DNA of 64,000 bases, taken from Mayamaea pseudoterrestris. Its lineage: Eukaryota; Bacillariophyta; Bacillariophyceae; Sellaphorales; Sellaphoraceae. The notes under the pieces are model-generated. The model saw only the letters and a list, made by a program, of their open reading frames with translations. It did no database searches and was not told the origin of the DNA. The stretch spans positions 682,001-746,000 of the forward strand of contig BROI01000011.1 in NCBI GenBank assembly GCA_027923505.1. Reading direction: 5' to 3'. Shown piece after piece: positions 1-11,003 of the stretch (position 1 is its first letter; the number at the start of each line of letters is the position of its first letter). Both the position numbers and the translations under genes were made by a program.

Positions 1-1369
1 ATGCTGACTTGGGACTTGAGCATCGCGTCTTTTTTCTAGAAAAGCGCCGCAAGCGAGCATTGGAGGCAGCCAAGGAATCTCCTTCCAATAAGCGATCGTT
101 TGCAGATGACAATGATGAGCGACCGGAAAAGGGTAGAGGCGGCAAGTCATTGCGCAAGCTGCAGGAGGAGAAGGATATTAAGGAAGGTAAAAAGCATGGC
201 AACGACAAGAGTGACACGGATGTGAAGCAAGAAGTTCACGAAGGAGACCAAGGCACGGTTGAAATGGATGAGAAGGAACTCGCCTCTGAGACGGAAGAGG
301 CGGTCGAGGATGCAACAGACAAAGGAAGGGACGCTAACAAAACAGTGCCTGCATCTGCTGAAGAGGAAAAGAAAAGTGCCGAGGAAGTAGTTGACAATAC
401 GGAGGCGGTTGTTAAGCGAACAAATCCGATTTCGCTTCAGCCTGTTCCGTCTTTTTACGACCAAGACTTGAAGCGCATTCGAACGGTTCATCGCGAGCTC
501 TTGGCATCATCGATCCTATCGCATTCCCGCCAACGACTTGAATTGGTCATTCGAGACTACAATCAAGGTACGTGTTACATCAATACTGTTTCTCATTAAA
601 TTTGATACGCACTGATGGTGTTTTTTGTTGCAACGTAGCGCTTCGTTTATCGCAAGACGCTGGGCGTCGCCGTCAGCAGGCTGACTCCAAGCTTCAGCAA
701 ATTTCCTTTGAAATTAAGCGAGAGCAAGCTGAGTACGATGTAAAGTTATCAGCAGCACACGGAGAGTGGATGAAACGACTCAATACTTTTAACAATGAGA
801 AATTGAATAAGGCATTCAAGTCTCGTTGGAACCAGCAGCCGCAAGGAACAGTTTACACCAGTCACTATGGAACGCGTCCTGAACCCATTCGAAAGGAAGT
901 TGCACTTTGCGCCGCCGACCTTGTTGACGCTGTCGAGCGGATTGTTGACGGGCAGCTGGTTAATCCCGTGTTCAATGAGCGGTTTATGCCGCCTCCTAAT
1001 ACCTCGCGACTGAATGAGGTAGATGCAGCAACTGGTCAAGTTGTGGCACCACAGAAACAGCGAATTCAATCACATTACAGGAAAGAATCAGATGCGTTGG
1101 CTCAGCAGTTCCGTCAGTGCGAGGAAGAGCGCCAGCGTGCGTGGCGTCGAATGCTCAAGGTCAAATCGGAGCTAAACGTTCCGCAGCTCATCGTATCTGG
1201 CCATCGTCCGGTGCAGATGCCGGTCACTGATAGCAACTATCACATTATTGCCATGCCGAACGTTGCTGTTGCCGGTATGGAAGTTATTCCTCGGGAACTG
1301 GATGCGACTCGAGCGGTGGTTTCTAGCTACGTTCCTATGCGCCATACGCGCGGGCTCGAGCAAAGTTAA
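1..1369 (+). CDS. Uncharacterised acidic coiled-coil protein, 5' truncated
   Basis: The reading frame is already open at the window edge (first full codon at position 3), so the N-terminus is missing. Two exons, 1-567 and 639-1369, are joined by a 71-bp GT-AG intron (568-638) that restores the frame within an Ala codon, giving 431 visible residues. The first part is Lys/Glu-rich and disordered with a basic KRRKR patch. It is followed by a helical block around the splice and an Arg/Gln-rich coiled coil. The C-terminal third has a conserved-looking segment around the motif SSHYGTRPEPI-like TSHYGTRPEPIRKEV. I do not recognise the family. The charge pattern suggests a nuclear protein, but that is inference. 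It is convergent with the next gene, whose stop lies 63 bp downstream. Confidence 0.7.
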
Positions 1370-1432
1370 ATAAGAGGATACGATTGCTCATGATATTTAG
1401 ACTTTGTCGTATCGTCGTCATAATAACTCTCG

Positions 1433-2311
1433 TTAAAGCCGCGACATTGGTGCCTGAGTCCTGGAAGCTGCTTCTACTCGACGCGACAATTCCGCAACCA
1501 TCTCCTTTGGGACCCACGGTTCCCGATGAAGTCTCTCTCCTCCATCGACAACGAGCACAGCTCCAGTTACATAGCGTGCTGTACAAAGATACACAGCGGC
1601 GAATGCAATCTCGGTCGTTTCTCCCATGCGGCCCAAAGGAATTCTGTCTCTGAGCTGACTCGATGAGTCGTCTTCCGTCGGAGCCAATTTAGACGTTCCA
1701 GGAGTATTTGCGATAGGCCCCGGTGCAATCCCAACAACTCTAATCTTGTCAGGTCCCCATTCAATCGCAAGGCTTCTGGTCAGACTGTCGACAGCCGCTT
1801 TGGCAGCGCTTGCATGCGCTTGCCAATAGGTGGCGCCATGATGCAAGGTTGCCGAAATGTTGATTACCACACCTCCATTGCTTTCCTTCAGCAAACAAAA
1901 TGCAGCACGCGACATGTTAAAGGTTCCAAGAGCATCGATGGCCATAACTGTCGCAAAGCCTCGCGGAGAGATGTCTTGGGCGGCAGCAAGAAAGTTTCCT
2001 GCCGCTCCATTTATCAGAATATCGAGCCTCCCAAACTTGTGCTTCACGAAGTTGACAGCATGTTCGCATTGATCCGCCTCTCGTACATCGCAGACTGCAT
2101 AATTAACTACTTTTCCAGTCTCCTGCTGCAAAAGATCCGCTGCTCGCTGCAGAAATGCTTCGCGACGGCCACAAATCACAGCACCGCGGCAGCCGTGATG
2201 AAGCAATTGACGAGTAATTTCTAAGCCAATACCGGATCCTCCTCCCGTCACCAAGGCTACTTTGTCACGGAGGCAGTCAGATTTGAATGGAGAGGCCATG
2301 TTGGGCTTCAT
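1433..2311 (-). CDS. Peroxisomal 2,4-dienoyl-CoA reductase (SDR family)
   Basis: A 292-residue short-chain dehydrogenase that most resembles DECR2/SPS19, the NADPH-dependent 2,4-dienoyl-CoA reductase needed to degrade unsaturated fatty acids. Visible features are the cofactor motif TGGGSGIG (residues 22-29), a DILINGAAGNF segment, and a helix with AKAAVDSLTRSLAIEWGP in which the usual YxxxK Tyr is absent, as is normal for the DECR group. The last three residues are SRL, a classical PTS1 signal, so the enzyme should be imported into peroxisomes. The open frame extends upstream only to a GTG codon. ATG codons at 2311 and 2299 are the likely starts. It is divergent from the kinase gene, with a palindromic repeat between them. 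Confidence 0.88.
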   Translation of the reverse strand: MKPNMASPFKSDCLRDKVALVTGGGSGIGLEITRQLLHHGCRGAVICGRREAFLQRAADLLQQETGKVVNYAVCDVREADQCEHAVNFVKHKFGRLDILINGAAGNFLAAAQDISPRGFATVMAIDALGTFNMSRAAFCLLKESNGGVVINISATLHHGATYWQAHASAAKAAVDSLTRSLAIEWGPDKIRVVGIAPGPIANTPGTSKLAPTEDDSSSQLRDRIPLGRMGETTEIAFAAVYLCTARYVTGAVLVVDGGERLHREPWVPKEMVAELSRRVEAASRTQAPMSRL

Positions 2312-2743
2312 AAAAGGAGGACGACGCTTCGTTTTACTGTTAGTTTTTCGCACACTGTTGTTTCAACGTTTCTTGCTGTTCTCTTTCACCTATAGTGCCA
2401 ATAACTTTGATTTTCAAAGTTTTTGGAAGTACTATTTGGGCTATAGTACCATGAAAATCAAAGTTTTGACACTACTCTTTGGAAGCCAGTACTGACATGG
2501 GTAGATGACTATTTAGTACCACTGAGATTGTTGATCTTGCCGACGGATTACGCACATCAATCTGCTCGCTCCACCACGCAACGGAAACAACGGGAAATCG
2601 CTCATCAGCCATCGAGCAGCAACTTGGCGCATGATCCATTTTTGGATGCAGCCATAGGCCAGCTACACAATCTTATCTTTATATATGCCATAAGTAATTC
2701 ACGAAGCTGCTAAAGGTGTATCAGCAACCGAGGTAGTTTGACA
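2312..2743. promoter_or_regulatory. Divergent promoter region, reductase / kinase
   Basis: A 432-bp spacer between two divergently transcribed genes. It contains the palindromic repeat listed at 2394-2480 and a TATA-like run TTTATATATG at 2678-2687, about 57-66 bp before the kinase ATG. No gene is seen here. Confidence 0.45.
2394..2480. repeat. Palindromic repeat family 1, two copies
   Basis: Copy 1 (2394-2430) has 17-bp arms, AGTGCCAATAACTTTGA on the left, around a TTT loop, with three arm mismatches. Copy 2 (from 2445) is more decayed and keeps the core AAAATCAAAGTTTT. The same unit recurs at 15801-15918 and 55781-55972. Confidence 0.8.
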
Positions 2744-5700
2744 ATGAAGGCAGTTTTGTCGCCTTTCCGGAAGGCTGACAAGGACCGCAAAAAACTGCCT
2801 CCGACACAAGTCGACGATCTGGAATATGATGGATTCAAGCCAACAACGACCGCCTGGGCCAGTACTTTAGCTACTAAAACCAGATTTCGAGGAACCTTTG
2901 GATCAAAAGCTAAAGCTGGTAGAGGGCCTTTCAGAGGTCTGACAGTAAAGAAGCGAATCTCTCGAATGCCAGATTTATTTGCAGCCCCAACCGTGGAAAT
3001 ACCATCACCGGAGAATAGTAATACAGATTCGAGAAAGTCAATCAGCGACAGCCCGAGTGAACGATCACAAGATCTAGAAAATTTAATCAATCCTCCTCCG
3101 CAGCAGCGACGTCTCTCTCATTTAGCGACGTCTGCCCATGAACAGGAAATCAATAAGCCCTTCAATCTACCTTCCTCCTTTGCACCATTAGTGTCTTCCC
3201 AAACGACAAGATCATCGTCAAAAGACGAGGCGAACGAAATCTCTAGTACGGAACGCATGGAAACAAATTACTTGGATGGATCTATGACTGAGGCCGAGCG
3301 CGACTCCAAGAAGTATCGCACCCGGCGCCCTCCCATTGAAGGAGACATTGCTCCTCTTTCAACCAGCCAGCATAAATCATTTTCGCATCTGGCTGCGTCT
3401 GCCCAAGATTGGAAGCTAATTGAAGGATCTACTCCAACAAAGCAGGGCAGCTTTGCCGATCTGAATGGGTCGTCGCCGTCGCGCAGTGTCGCTTCGAATC
3501 GGAAACGGGCTGTGGGAGGTTCTCCCATCTTTTCCGACTATGATGATGCTAGCGTCCAAGGCTGTCTCTCCGCTTCTCGATCAAGCAGCAGTACCTCAGG
3601 CCGTCCTATATATAGCCGGTCGCGCATATTTTCCCCAGAAGGCCCTGCCGCACCGATGCTGCCGTTTGCCTTGCCTGTCATCGATGCAGTCGCGGACAAT
3701 GCCCAGCAAACAAGTCCAACACAGAATGGAAGAGGCGTCATGGATATTGATAGCGATCGCGACTCTGACGATGACGCAAGCGATCCAGGCTCTCCCGACA
3801 CATCATTTGAGCAAGAGGGGACGGAGTCGATGCATCCTGAATATGAAGTCTCGAAACTGGTAGAGACGGAGCAGGATGTGCTTGAAAGCATGTCATCGTA
3901 TCGTCACCTCCGTTTTCTCATCAAAGCACTTCGCTCCGAAGCTAAACGAGTTCCGCCTACATTTGGAGGACGGACAAGCTGGACGGTTGCTCCCAGTGGG
4001 ATGTGGAATCCCGCCCGTCGGGTCGCCTTTTACGAGTGGGCAACGGTAAAACTTGGCTTTACATTACGCGCCATCGGTAATTCTGCTTCTTTCTTGCAGA
4101 TCTCAGCTCCAAGAGGGGCTGCAGTTTTAGAGAAACTTACCAAGGCATTGCAGGTTTATAAGGAAACGGAACTTGGAAAGAAGCGAGCCAGCGGCGCTCA
4201 TGGCAACGATCGCGTTACTTTCAACTTAATGGATCGCTTTAATGGACGACGGCCATCCATTACGCAATTAAGGTACGACGTGGATGGTTGATATCCTTGC
4301 AGGAACGTTTCTAAAAGTCTAGTCTTACATACTGTGCTCTTGCTTCAGACGACGAAGTTCAATGTCGATGCTTCCCTCGCCAATGGCCTTCACTCATCAA
4401 GCGTTTGAACACGACGACATGACGTCACTAGACTTAGCCACCAAATTACAAAATTTGTCTGTTCGTGATAACTCGCCCAAACCCAAAGATACTTTATTGC
4501 AGCCGCTGGTGCGAGCTGTGACTCTTGAGACGCATATTGATTTGTCCGCCACTGCACGGTCGTCGCTTGAGCACAGCGTCGCTGATACTCAAGATATCAT
4601 GTTCCATCTTCACGGTCGAAGCTTCGACGATGATGTTGTCTACCGTCGTCCGCCGCGCAACTCTGGTGCCAGCATGCGATCGAGTACTAGCTCACTGAGT
4701 CACCGTTCCAGTGCACCGTTTCCTGCGATTGGAGCGGCGCAGAGCTTTGAGTGCATCGAGACTCCTTGCATGGACTTGGGGAAGAATTGGGGATCATGTC
4801 CCTTTCAAGGGAGCGACTGGGGCGAATCAGATCAGTGCGAAGAAGCGACATTACAACAACTATTAGCAAGGTTTGAAGAGTCAACTCAGCAGACGGGAAT
4901 TTTGGCCGACCATCCCATTGCTGGCATAACTTCTATTTTAAACTTTGATTGCGAAATGGACTGCGAGTCGGAGCGAGTTGGCGATCTTTATGTTTCCGAA
5001 TCGCCAGAGAAGAAGGTGGCGGTTCGTTTTGATGCTGTGTCCCCTGTCCCGATAGTTGACGAAAAAGACAGACAGAAACGCCGGAAATCATTCGCCAAGC
5101 TCAGACGACTTTCTCTATGTTACCAGCAGTCACTCGGACCAAATCACCTTCTATCGCAACCGCATTCCTCACTGTTGTTCTCGGAAAGTTGTCCTATGAT
5201 GATTGATGCGATTCGCGAAAGAATTTCTTCCGAGGTGTCGACTGATTATGTTGATATGATCAACGCTGCCACGCCAAATTGGCAAGGTAAATCTTTGCCG
5301 CTGGCTGATGTCTTCGCGTTTCTCACTGAGTCTGAGTTGAAGCTTACGGCTTCCCTTGTTTCGCAATCATGGGCGGATGCTGCTGCGACGGCCCACGCCA
5401 CATTGATGACGGCTTCCGTGGGCTACTTGCTTGACCGCGACTTGGAAGAAGATGAGGCGACCGACGACGAGGATGAGGACCTACAAGCGGAACTTGACGC
5501 TAGTGTGCCTGCCATGGACTCAATTGCTCGGTCCATGGAACGTCCTTGGACTTACCTTGTCCAGACTTTCCCCTGGGGTTGTTATCTGGCAGAAGGAGGA
5601 ATGAAGAAGGTTTACAAAGCATACAATACAAGCGTCGGAGCCGAGGAAGCCATTGCTGTAATGTAAGTGTCTTTTGCTCATGTCCTCACAACGAAAGTAA

Positions 5701-7094
5701 GTCATAGCGATACTCACCATCTAAACTTTACTCGAAGGGACACCGAACATATCCGCGAGAAATCAGTTATAGCTGCCGAACTTTCTGTTTCGTCCTTATT
5801 ATCCGATCTCGTCCGCCGAAGAGTGTGCCCTAATTTTGTTCTCATTCGTGGGGTCTTTAATTGTCCACATGCACCCCCAAAGAGCCATTGGGGATCAGAA
5901 GATAAGAAAACACCAAAGGGAGTGGCATACGATCCGCTGAAACGTGGACGTTTGCCGCGCGAACCATTGCATAGATTTCCTGGGCGGTACCATTACATTC
6001 GCATGGAGCTTTGTGATGGCGGAGACGCTGAGGAATATATCAAGGCACAACCAGAAGCGGCAATACCTGGAGGTTTAGCTCAGTCTCTGCTCTTTCAAAC
6101 GGCATTTGCTCTGCATGCGGCAGCTGATCGTTGCTCGATGAAACATTACGATATCAAGCTGCTCAATCTTTTCTTACAAGGCGTACCTTCTACTGTCAAA
6201 TTGCAATCTGAGGAAGTGGTTCTGCGATACGGACTCGGATCCCACGTGTTCTCTTTGAGAATGCCCCAAAATCAGGCTCTTTTTGCGAAATTGGCAGACT
6301 ACGGGACGGCGAATGTAAAACCGGAGTCGAATGGACAGCCAATTACCATCGGCCAATTTACTACGATCGAGAACACTCCGCCAGACTTCATGATTCTTGG
6401 AGACAAGGCGACGCAGGGACACGGGCATGACAACTGGGGTTTAGGGCTTGTCATGCTCCATCTTTTTACGGGAGAGGCACCGTACGAAGAAATAATGGAT
6501 GGCGTTGTCTGTCCGCCTGCTCTGAAAAAACGACTACGCAAGATTTGGGAAGACGAAAGCGTTGAAGGATACAATGTTATTCGAACTGTTATTCTCGCCG
6601 ACGTGGAGCTTGACGAGGCAGGACATATTGTCGACGGTGAGCCCGATGACACTCCATACGATACGCTTTATCGTGCGTTGGTACTGTTTGGAATTCCAGA
6701 TGAGGCCTTTCGTCGAAAGGAGTGTCCTATGGTATGGGACGCTATAATTGATACTCTTGTTGGCAGTTCGAAAAACATGGTCAAAGGCAAGGGCCAGCCC
6801 ATGCGCCGCAAGAAAGGACCCGATTCGAACCAGTACAATGGAGATTGTCGCCAGTTTTCGATGCGTACAGGAAACAATAAATTCATCGCACGAGCGCGAG
6901 CTGCGTTGGAGCGCATGGAAGGAGGTTTGGATCTATTGTTGGGTCTCTGCAATTTCGATCCAGTCAAGCGTCTATCTGCGATGGACGCAATGAATTCGGC
7001 TTTCATGGCACCGCTTCGTGAAGTACCAGGGACGGTTTACGATACTGACGCAGTGACTGTTCACTCGTTTACGTCGTTCTCGACCAATTGCTAG
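2744..7094 (+). CDS. F-box-like protein kinase with WNK-like lysine placement
   Basis: Three exons, 2744-4272, 4349-5662 and 5738-7094, separated by introns of 76 and 75 bp. The joined frame is 4200 nt (1399 residues). The first ATG is at 2744, because the frame upstream begins only with TTG. Residues 1-400 are Ser-rich and disordered, with two copies of a SHLA(T/A)SA motif. A globular segment of unknown type lies at about 380-480. An F-box-like stretch lies near 820-865. The C-terminal kinase domain starts near 905. The catalytic loop is HYDIKLLN (H1084, D1086, K1088, N1091) and the metal-binding motif is DYG (D1135). The usual VAIK lysine is Met948 (IAVM), while lysines sit in the Gly-rich loop GGMKKVYK (K929/K930), as in WNK kinases. 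Substrate unknown. An alternative acceptor at 5707 also stays in frame. Confidence 0.82.
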
Positions 7095-7158
7095 AAGGTC
7101 TACTAATAATAAAAAGGAATAGGCTAACGTCTTAAAACTGATTGATTGTTTAGTTATA

Positions 7159-8505
7159 CTAATAGCGCTGCAAGCAACCTGGACAATTATGAAGGTTGCC
7201 GTGCAAAAATGCGTCACAATCAACGCAAAAGTATTGTTTGCAGTCGGGGCACTGGAAACGAAGCGACTCGGTAACATTGTCAGTCATCATGCCTACATTC
7301 GCTACGGCTGCGCCAAATCGTTTTGAACATGCGAAACAATTGGCGTTTAAACTCCTCGCCGCTAGAGGAAGTTGGGCTTTTGCCAGCTCCAGGCTGCTAG
7401 CGACTGGTGGCGTGCCATCCAAGTCCATGCAGTCTTCGACTGGTCGCTCGACAAACGGCTGAACTGGAAAAAGATGATGAAACGATCTCGCCAAGTGAGG
7501 CGCAAGAACGAGCTTGAGCCCACAGACGGAGCAATCCGTTGGTAGCTCCGAATTCTTGGCTTGGCATTGAGGGCAAGTGTATGCTGTTCTCGCAATAATT
7601 GTCTTTTCTCGAGATGCATGCACCAGCGACGGTGCTTCCGACGTTCGAGTCGGAAATCCCATTTGAATCATTTCGCACTTCATCTCTTGGTCACTCCTGT
7701 GCAAGGCCGGAGGCGGAACACATTGTCCATAGAGCCACTGCTTAAAATGTGGCTTGTCAAGGCAAACACCCATGGTTCCAGCCGTTTCTTCAGCAAGCTT
7801 GCGGCAAATATGTAGCTCTGCTGTGAGAGCGAAGCAACTGACTCGGACTCGAGCTCGCTGCAGCTTAGGTAATGTCTCAGTAAGGATGAATCCAGGATCG
7901 CACGTCGACAAGGCTGCCGTCAGAACAACAATTTCTCGTGATCCATGCCTTGGCTGATGGCCTAGCGAGCGTCCGGCGACCTCAAGCCCATTCTGCAAAC
8001 TGAATTCTCCACCTCCTTGCGGACCTTCCGACGCCGCCATTTGCATGACATTCTGCAAGGCAATCTTGTGCGTCGCGCTGTTCGTACTAAGCTGCGTCAA
8101 TATTTCAGCTTCCCCATTCTTGATTATGATAATTCCCAGGTGCGACAGTGGGTTTTGGTCGAAAAAGTCTTGAACGAAATCCTGCAAAAGCATACATGCC
8201 ACATCAATCCTCATACCCGGCGGTAAGACTGGATCCTTTTGCCGCATCCATCGGCTTGCATCCGAGACAATATAGACATATCGAATCATATCTCTGACAA
8301 CTCGTTTGTTGCTCATAAAGTAGTCGTTCGTTTCCATGCGCTTGCGGCGGTGGCGAATGGCATCGGCCAGAGATCCGCCCGAGGCAAGAATGATCCGACC
8401 CTGGGCATCCTCTCGAACGGCAGATTCCCATCCATTCTCAGATTCTTCCCATATGTGAGCAGATGCAGCTTGATCAGAAGTTATGGGATTGGAAGTGGTG
8501 GCCAT
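7159..8505 (-). CDS. GTF2H2: TFIIH core subunit p44 (SSL1/GTF2H2)
   Basis: A single-exon protein of 448 residues, the usual length. It belongs to the TFIIH core complex, where p44 binds and stimulates the XPD helicase in nucleotide excision repair and transcription initiation. The VWA-like domain spans about residues 70-260 and starts with RYVYIVSDASRWM. A C4 zinc site follows (C311, C314, C325, C328). The C-terminus holds an eight-cysteine RING-like module (C390, C393, C419, C422, C427, C430, C441, C444), which closes the protein at CPGCLQRY. All metal ligands expected of the family are visible. The stop lies 64 bp from the convergent kinase stop, and the 5' end faces the epimerase gene across a 333-bp shared promoter. 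Confidence 0.93.
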   Translation of the reverse strand: MATTSNPITSDQAASAHIWEESENGWESAVREDAQGRIILASGGSLADAIRHRRKRMETNDYFMSNKRVVRDMIRYVYIVSDASRWMRQKDPVLPPGMRIDVACMLLQDFVQDFFDQNPLSHLGIIIIKNGEAEILTQLSTNSATHKIALQNVMQMAASEGPQGGGEFSLQNGLEVAGRSLGHQPRHGSREIVVLTAALSTCDPGFILTETLPKLQRARVRVSCFALTAELHICRKLAEETAGTMGVCLDKPHFKQWLYGQCVPPPALHRSDQEMKCEMIQMGFPTRTSEAPSLVHASREKTIIARTAYTCPQCQAKNSELPTDCSVCGLKLVLAPHLARSFHHLFPVQPFVERPVEDCMDLDGTPPVASSLELAKAQLPLAARSLNANCFACSKRFGAAVANVGMMTDNVTESLRFQCPDCKQYFCVDCDAFLHGNLHNCPGCLQRY

Positions 8506-8838
8506 TCTGTAACAAGTAGTATTGGACTGCTATGGATGATAAATGTGGTGTGTGATGAGGCTTCCGTCGCGCGCGACGGCGCGGCAGAAATGTCTCATGC
8601 GACAGTTTTCCAATGTCGCATTGGTTTGTGAGTTGCTTCGACCGCGACGCCGCAAAGGATCCAGACGCTCTATCGTCAACTTAAAAGTCGTCGACTGGAA
8701 GCTTCGTTACATATCATTGATTGGATTGAACATTCTCAATCATAGTTAGAATTGGAGACGCTTCATCTTCCACACGGAAACGTCACAGCTGTATCAAATC
8801 TTGTGTGTCGTTGTCGTTCCCTTCTTCCATCTTCCTCA
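8506..8838. promoter_or_regulatory. Divergent GTF2H2 / GALE promoter with two palindromes
   Basis: A 333-bp spacer between divergent genes. It holds a perfect 16-bp palindrome, CCGTCGCGCGCGACGG at 8564-8579, and an 8-bp inverted repeat, ATGCGACA (8597-8604) with TGTCGCAT (8614-8621), separated by 9 bp. No gene is seen. Confidence 0.5.
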
Positions 8839-10140
8839 ATGAAGCAGATCAACATGCCTCTCCGTCTAGTCATCGCTCTATTGATCGTCCAAGCTATCCA
8901 TGCCCTAGCCACTTCTGTGATTCCTAGCAAAACTGTTTTGGTAACTGGAGGTGCCGGCTACATTGGCTCGCACACTTGCTTGGAGCTGTTGCAGTCAGGC
9001 CGCTACAAGGTTGTCGTGGCGGACAATTTGGACAATAGCTGCGAGGAGGCTTTGGAGCGAGTCAAGGAACTGGTTGGATCAAAACATGGAAGCAATTTGC
9101 ATTTTCGGCAATGTGATATTCGTAATCGGGAAACGCTGAATGGCATTCTGAACGATTATCCGGATATATCGAGCTGCATTCACTTTGCTGGGTTGAAGGT
9201 ACGACAAATGGACTAAACAGATGAATTGGGCCATAACATGAAGAGTGCTCATCTTTTTCTTCGCAGGCCGTTGGAGAATCCGTGGCAAATCCACTCTTGT
9301 ACTATAATTGCAACGTTGGAGGAGCCGTCACTTTGCTGGAATGTCTTGCGGACCACGGCGTGAAGAACTTTGTTTTCTCCAGCTCCGCGACAGTATACGG
9401 TGAGCCAGAAATGCTGCCCATTGTCGAAGCAGCTAGACTGCAAGTGACCAATCCTTATGGACGAACCAAATGTATGTTGCAATATGCTGGGTGACGCGAA
9501 AATAAAGTTGAATCTGTTTTCATCTCATTCTGTACTTCGATCGCTCTGCGCAGTATTCATTGAGGAGATTCTTCGCGATTGCCACGCAGGCGACTCGTCG
9601 TGGAACACTTTGATCTTGCGCTACTTTAACCCCATTGGAGCACATGCAAGTGGCCGCATTGGTGAAGATCCTCAAGGCATTCCTAACAATCTCATGCCAT
9701 TCATTGCCCAAGTATGCGTTGGACGACGAGAAAAGCTCAGTGTCTTTGGAAGTGACTATGATACGCCTGATGGAACTGGCGTTCGAGACTACATTCACGT
9801 AGTTGACCTTGCCAAGGGTCACGTTGCAGCTTTGGACAAGTTATACGCTGACCGCAGCGTTGGATGTCAAGCCGTCAACCTTGGAACTGGCCAAGGCGTG
9901 TCGGTACTTGAGCTTGTCAGCGGCATGAGCAAAGTCACCGGAAAGGAGATTCCCTATGAGTTTTCACCTAGAAGACCGGGAGATGTGGCGACTGTGTATG
10001 CGGATGCTACTTTGGCGAAAGACATGCTTGGCTGGGAAGCTGAACTTGGTGTTGATGCCATGTGCGAAGATACGTGGCGATGGCAAAAGACCCATCCAAT
10101 GGGCTACAAGACGGAGGTCGCAATTGAGCAAACAAATTAA
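8839..10140 (+). CDS. GALE: UDP-glucose 4-epimerase with N-terminal hydrophobic leader
   Basis: Three exons, 8839-9198, 9267-9471 and 9554-10140, with GT-AG introns of 68 and 82 bp, give 383 residues. The enzyme interconverts UDP-glucose and UDP-galactose. Seen directly: the NAD-binding [10 protein letters not shown] (from residue 36), the segment [13 protein letters not shown], and the catalytic pair Y184/K188 in NPYGRTK. The C-terminal domain carries the expected RYFNPIGAH and [14 protein letters not shown] blocks. Before the Rossmann fold there are about 30 extra residues with a hydrophobic core ([10 protein letters not shown]) not present in the usual cytosolic enzyme, which suggests targeting to the secretory pathway or an organelle. 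The frame upstream of 8839 opens only with TTG, so this ATG is preferred. Confidence 0.92.
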
Positions 10141-10409
10141 TCTGAAGTATCCTTACTTGACTTTTTGTAGTAGGATATATCCGGACATGCATCACGACAT
10201 TAAATAAATTGAAACCTTGCCGCTGCGATGTAGAAGGTGTCATGGTTTTGGTGCTTGCAATGACCTCTACGTCGTTACTATGTATGACCGTCTTGTTAAT
10301 AGCTATCCCAAACACATTGCTATACTTTAGGAGAAGGCTGTCAGAGAGCCATCAATTACCACTCTATATCTCTAGCCTCTCCTTCTGTTCCATATAGACT
10401 AAAATTGTT

Positions 10410-10880
10410 GGCACCAACCCATTAAATGGTTGCTTTGAAAACCAGTGTTGTTCTGACTGTGTCTACTGTTTGACAGTCTTTGTGGGCGCGACGTCAGCCC
10501 TCCCAAACAACTAAATGCTACATGAGAGCTGAGAATGATTGTTATGCACCAATCTCACCGCATACATGTCCCCAAGCACAGCCAGAACAGAATTCATGGA
10601 ATAAGACGATGGGGGGTAGTCTTTGAAGGCCACACACTGTAGCACCATGGAGCTGGTTACTGTATAGATGTTTGCCCTCCCAAACAACTGATGCTACATG
10701 TGAACTGTGAAAGATTGTAATGCACCAATCTAACCGCATATGTGTCCTCAAGCGTAGCCACAACAGAATTCATGGAGCACGACTATTGGCACCCCAATGC
10801 CTTAAGTCAATAGTTGCTTTGAAGGCCAGTGTTGTTCTGACTGTGTCTGCAGTGTCTACTGTTTAAAAGGCTTTGTGAAA
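10410..10880. repeat. Decayed tandem repeat, about 180-195 bp period
   Basis: The block beginning GCCCTCCCAAACAACT occurs at 10497 and again at 10674 (177 bp apart), each followed by related sequence ending in ACAGAATTCATGGA. A second block around GCTTTGAA followed by CCAGTGTTGTTCTGACTGTG occurs near 10433 and 10816, with a degenerate copy at 10621. The order is consistent with about 2.5 diverged units. Confidence 0.7.
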
Positions 10881-11003
10881 CCATTGATCCTACCACCTCC
10901 CCGCCCTGCGAATGTGTTTAAATAGTCTCATTGACATAATACGATAAACAGCAATGACACTATATAGCATCGACAAGTTGGATCCGTCTCACCGCTATTG
11001 AAC

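Noticed and set aside
1384-1653. 89-residue plus-strand frame with hydrophobic start
   Set aside because: It lies antisense to the end of the dienoyl-CoA reductase, which has clear family motifs and a PTS1 signal.
5663-5707. Alternative 45-bp intron in the kinase gene
   Set aside because: It also keeps the frame but is shorter than the gene's other intron. The 75-bp version matches neighbouring intron sizes. Either way the VAIK lysine is missing.
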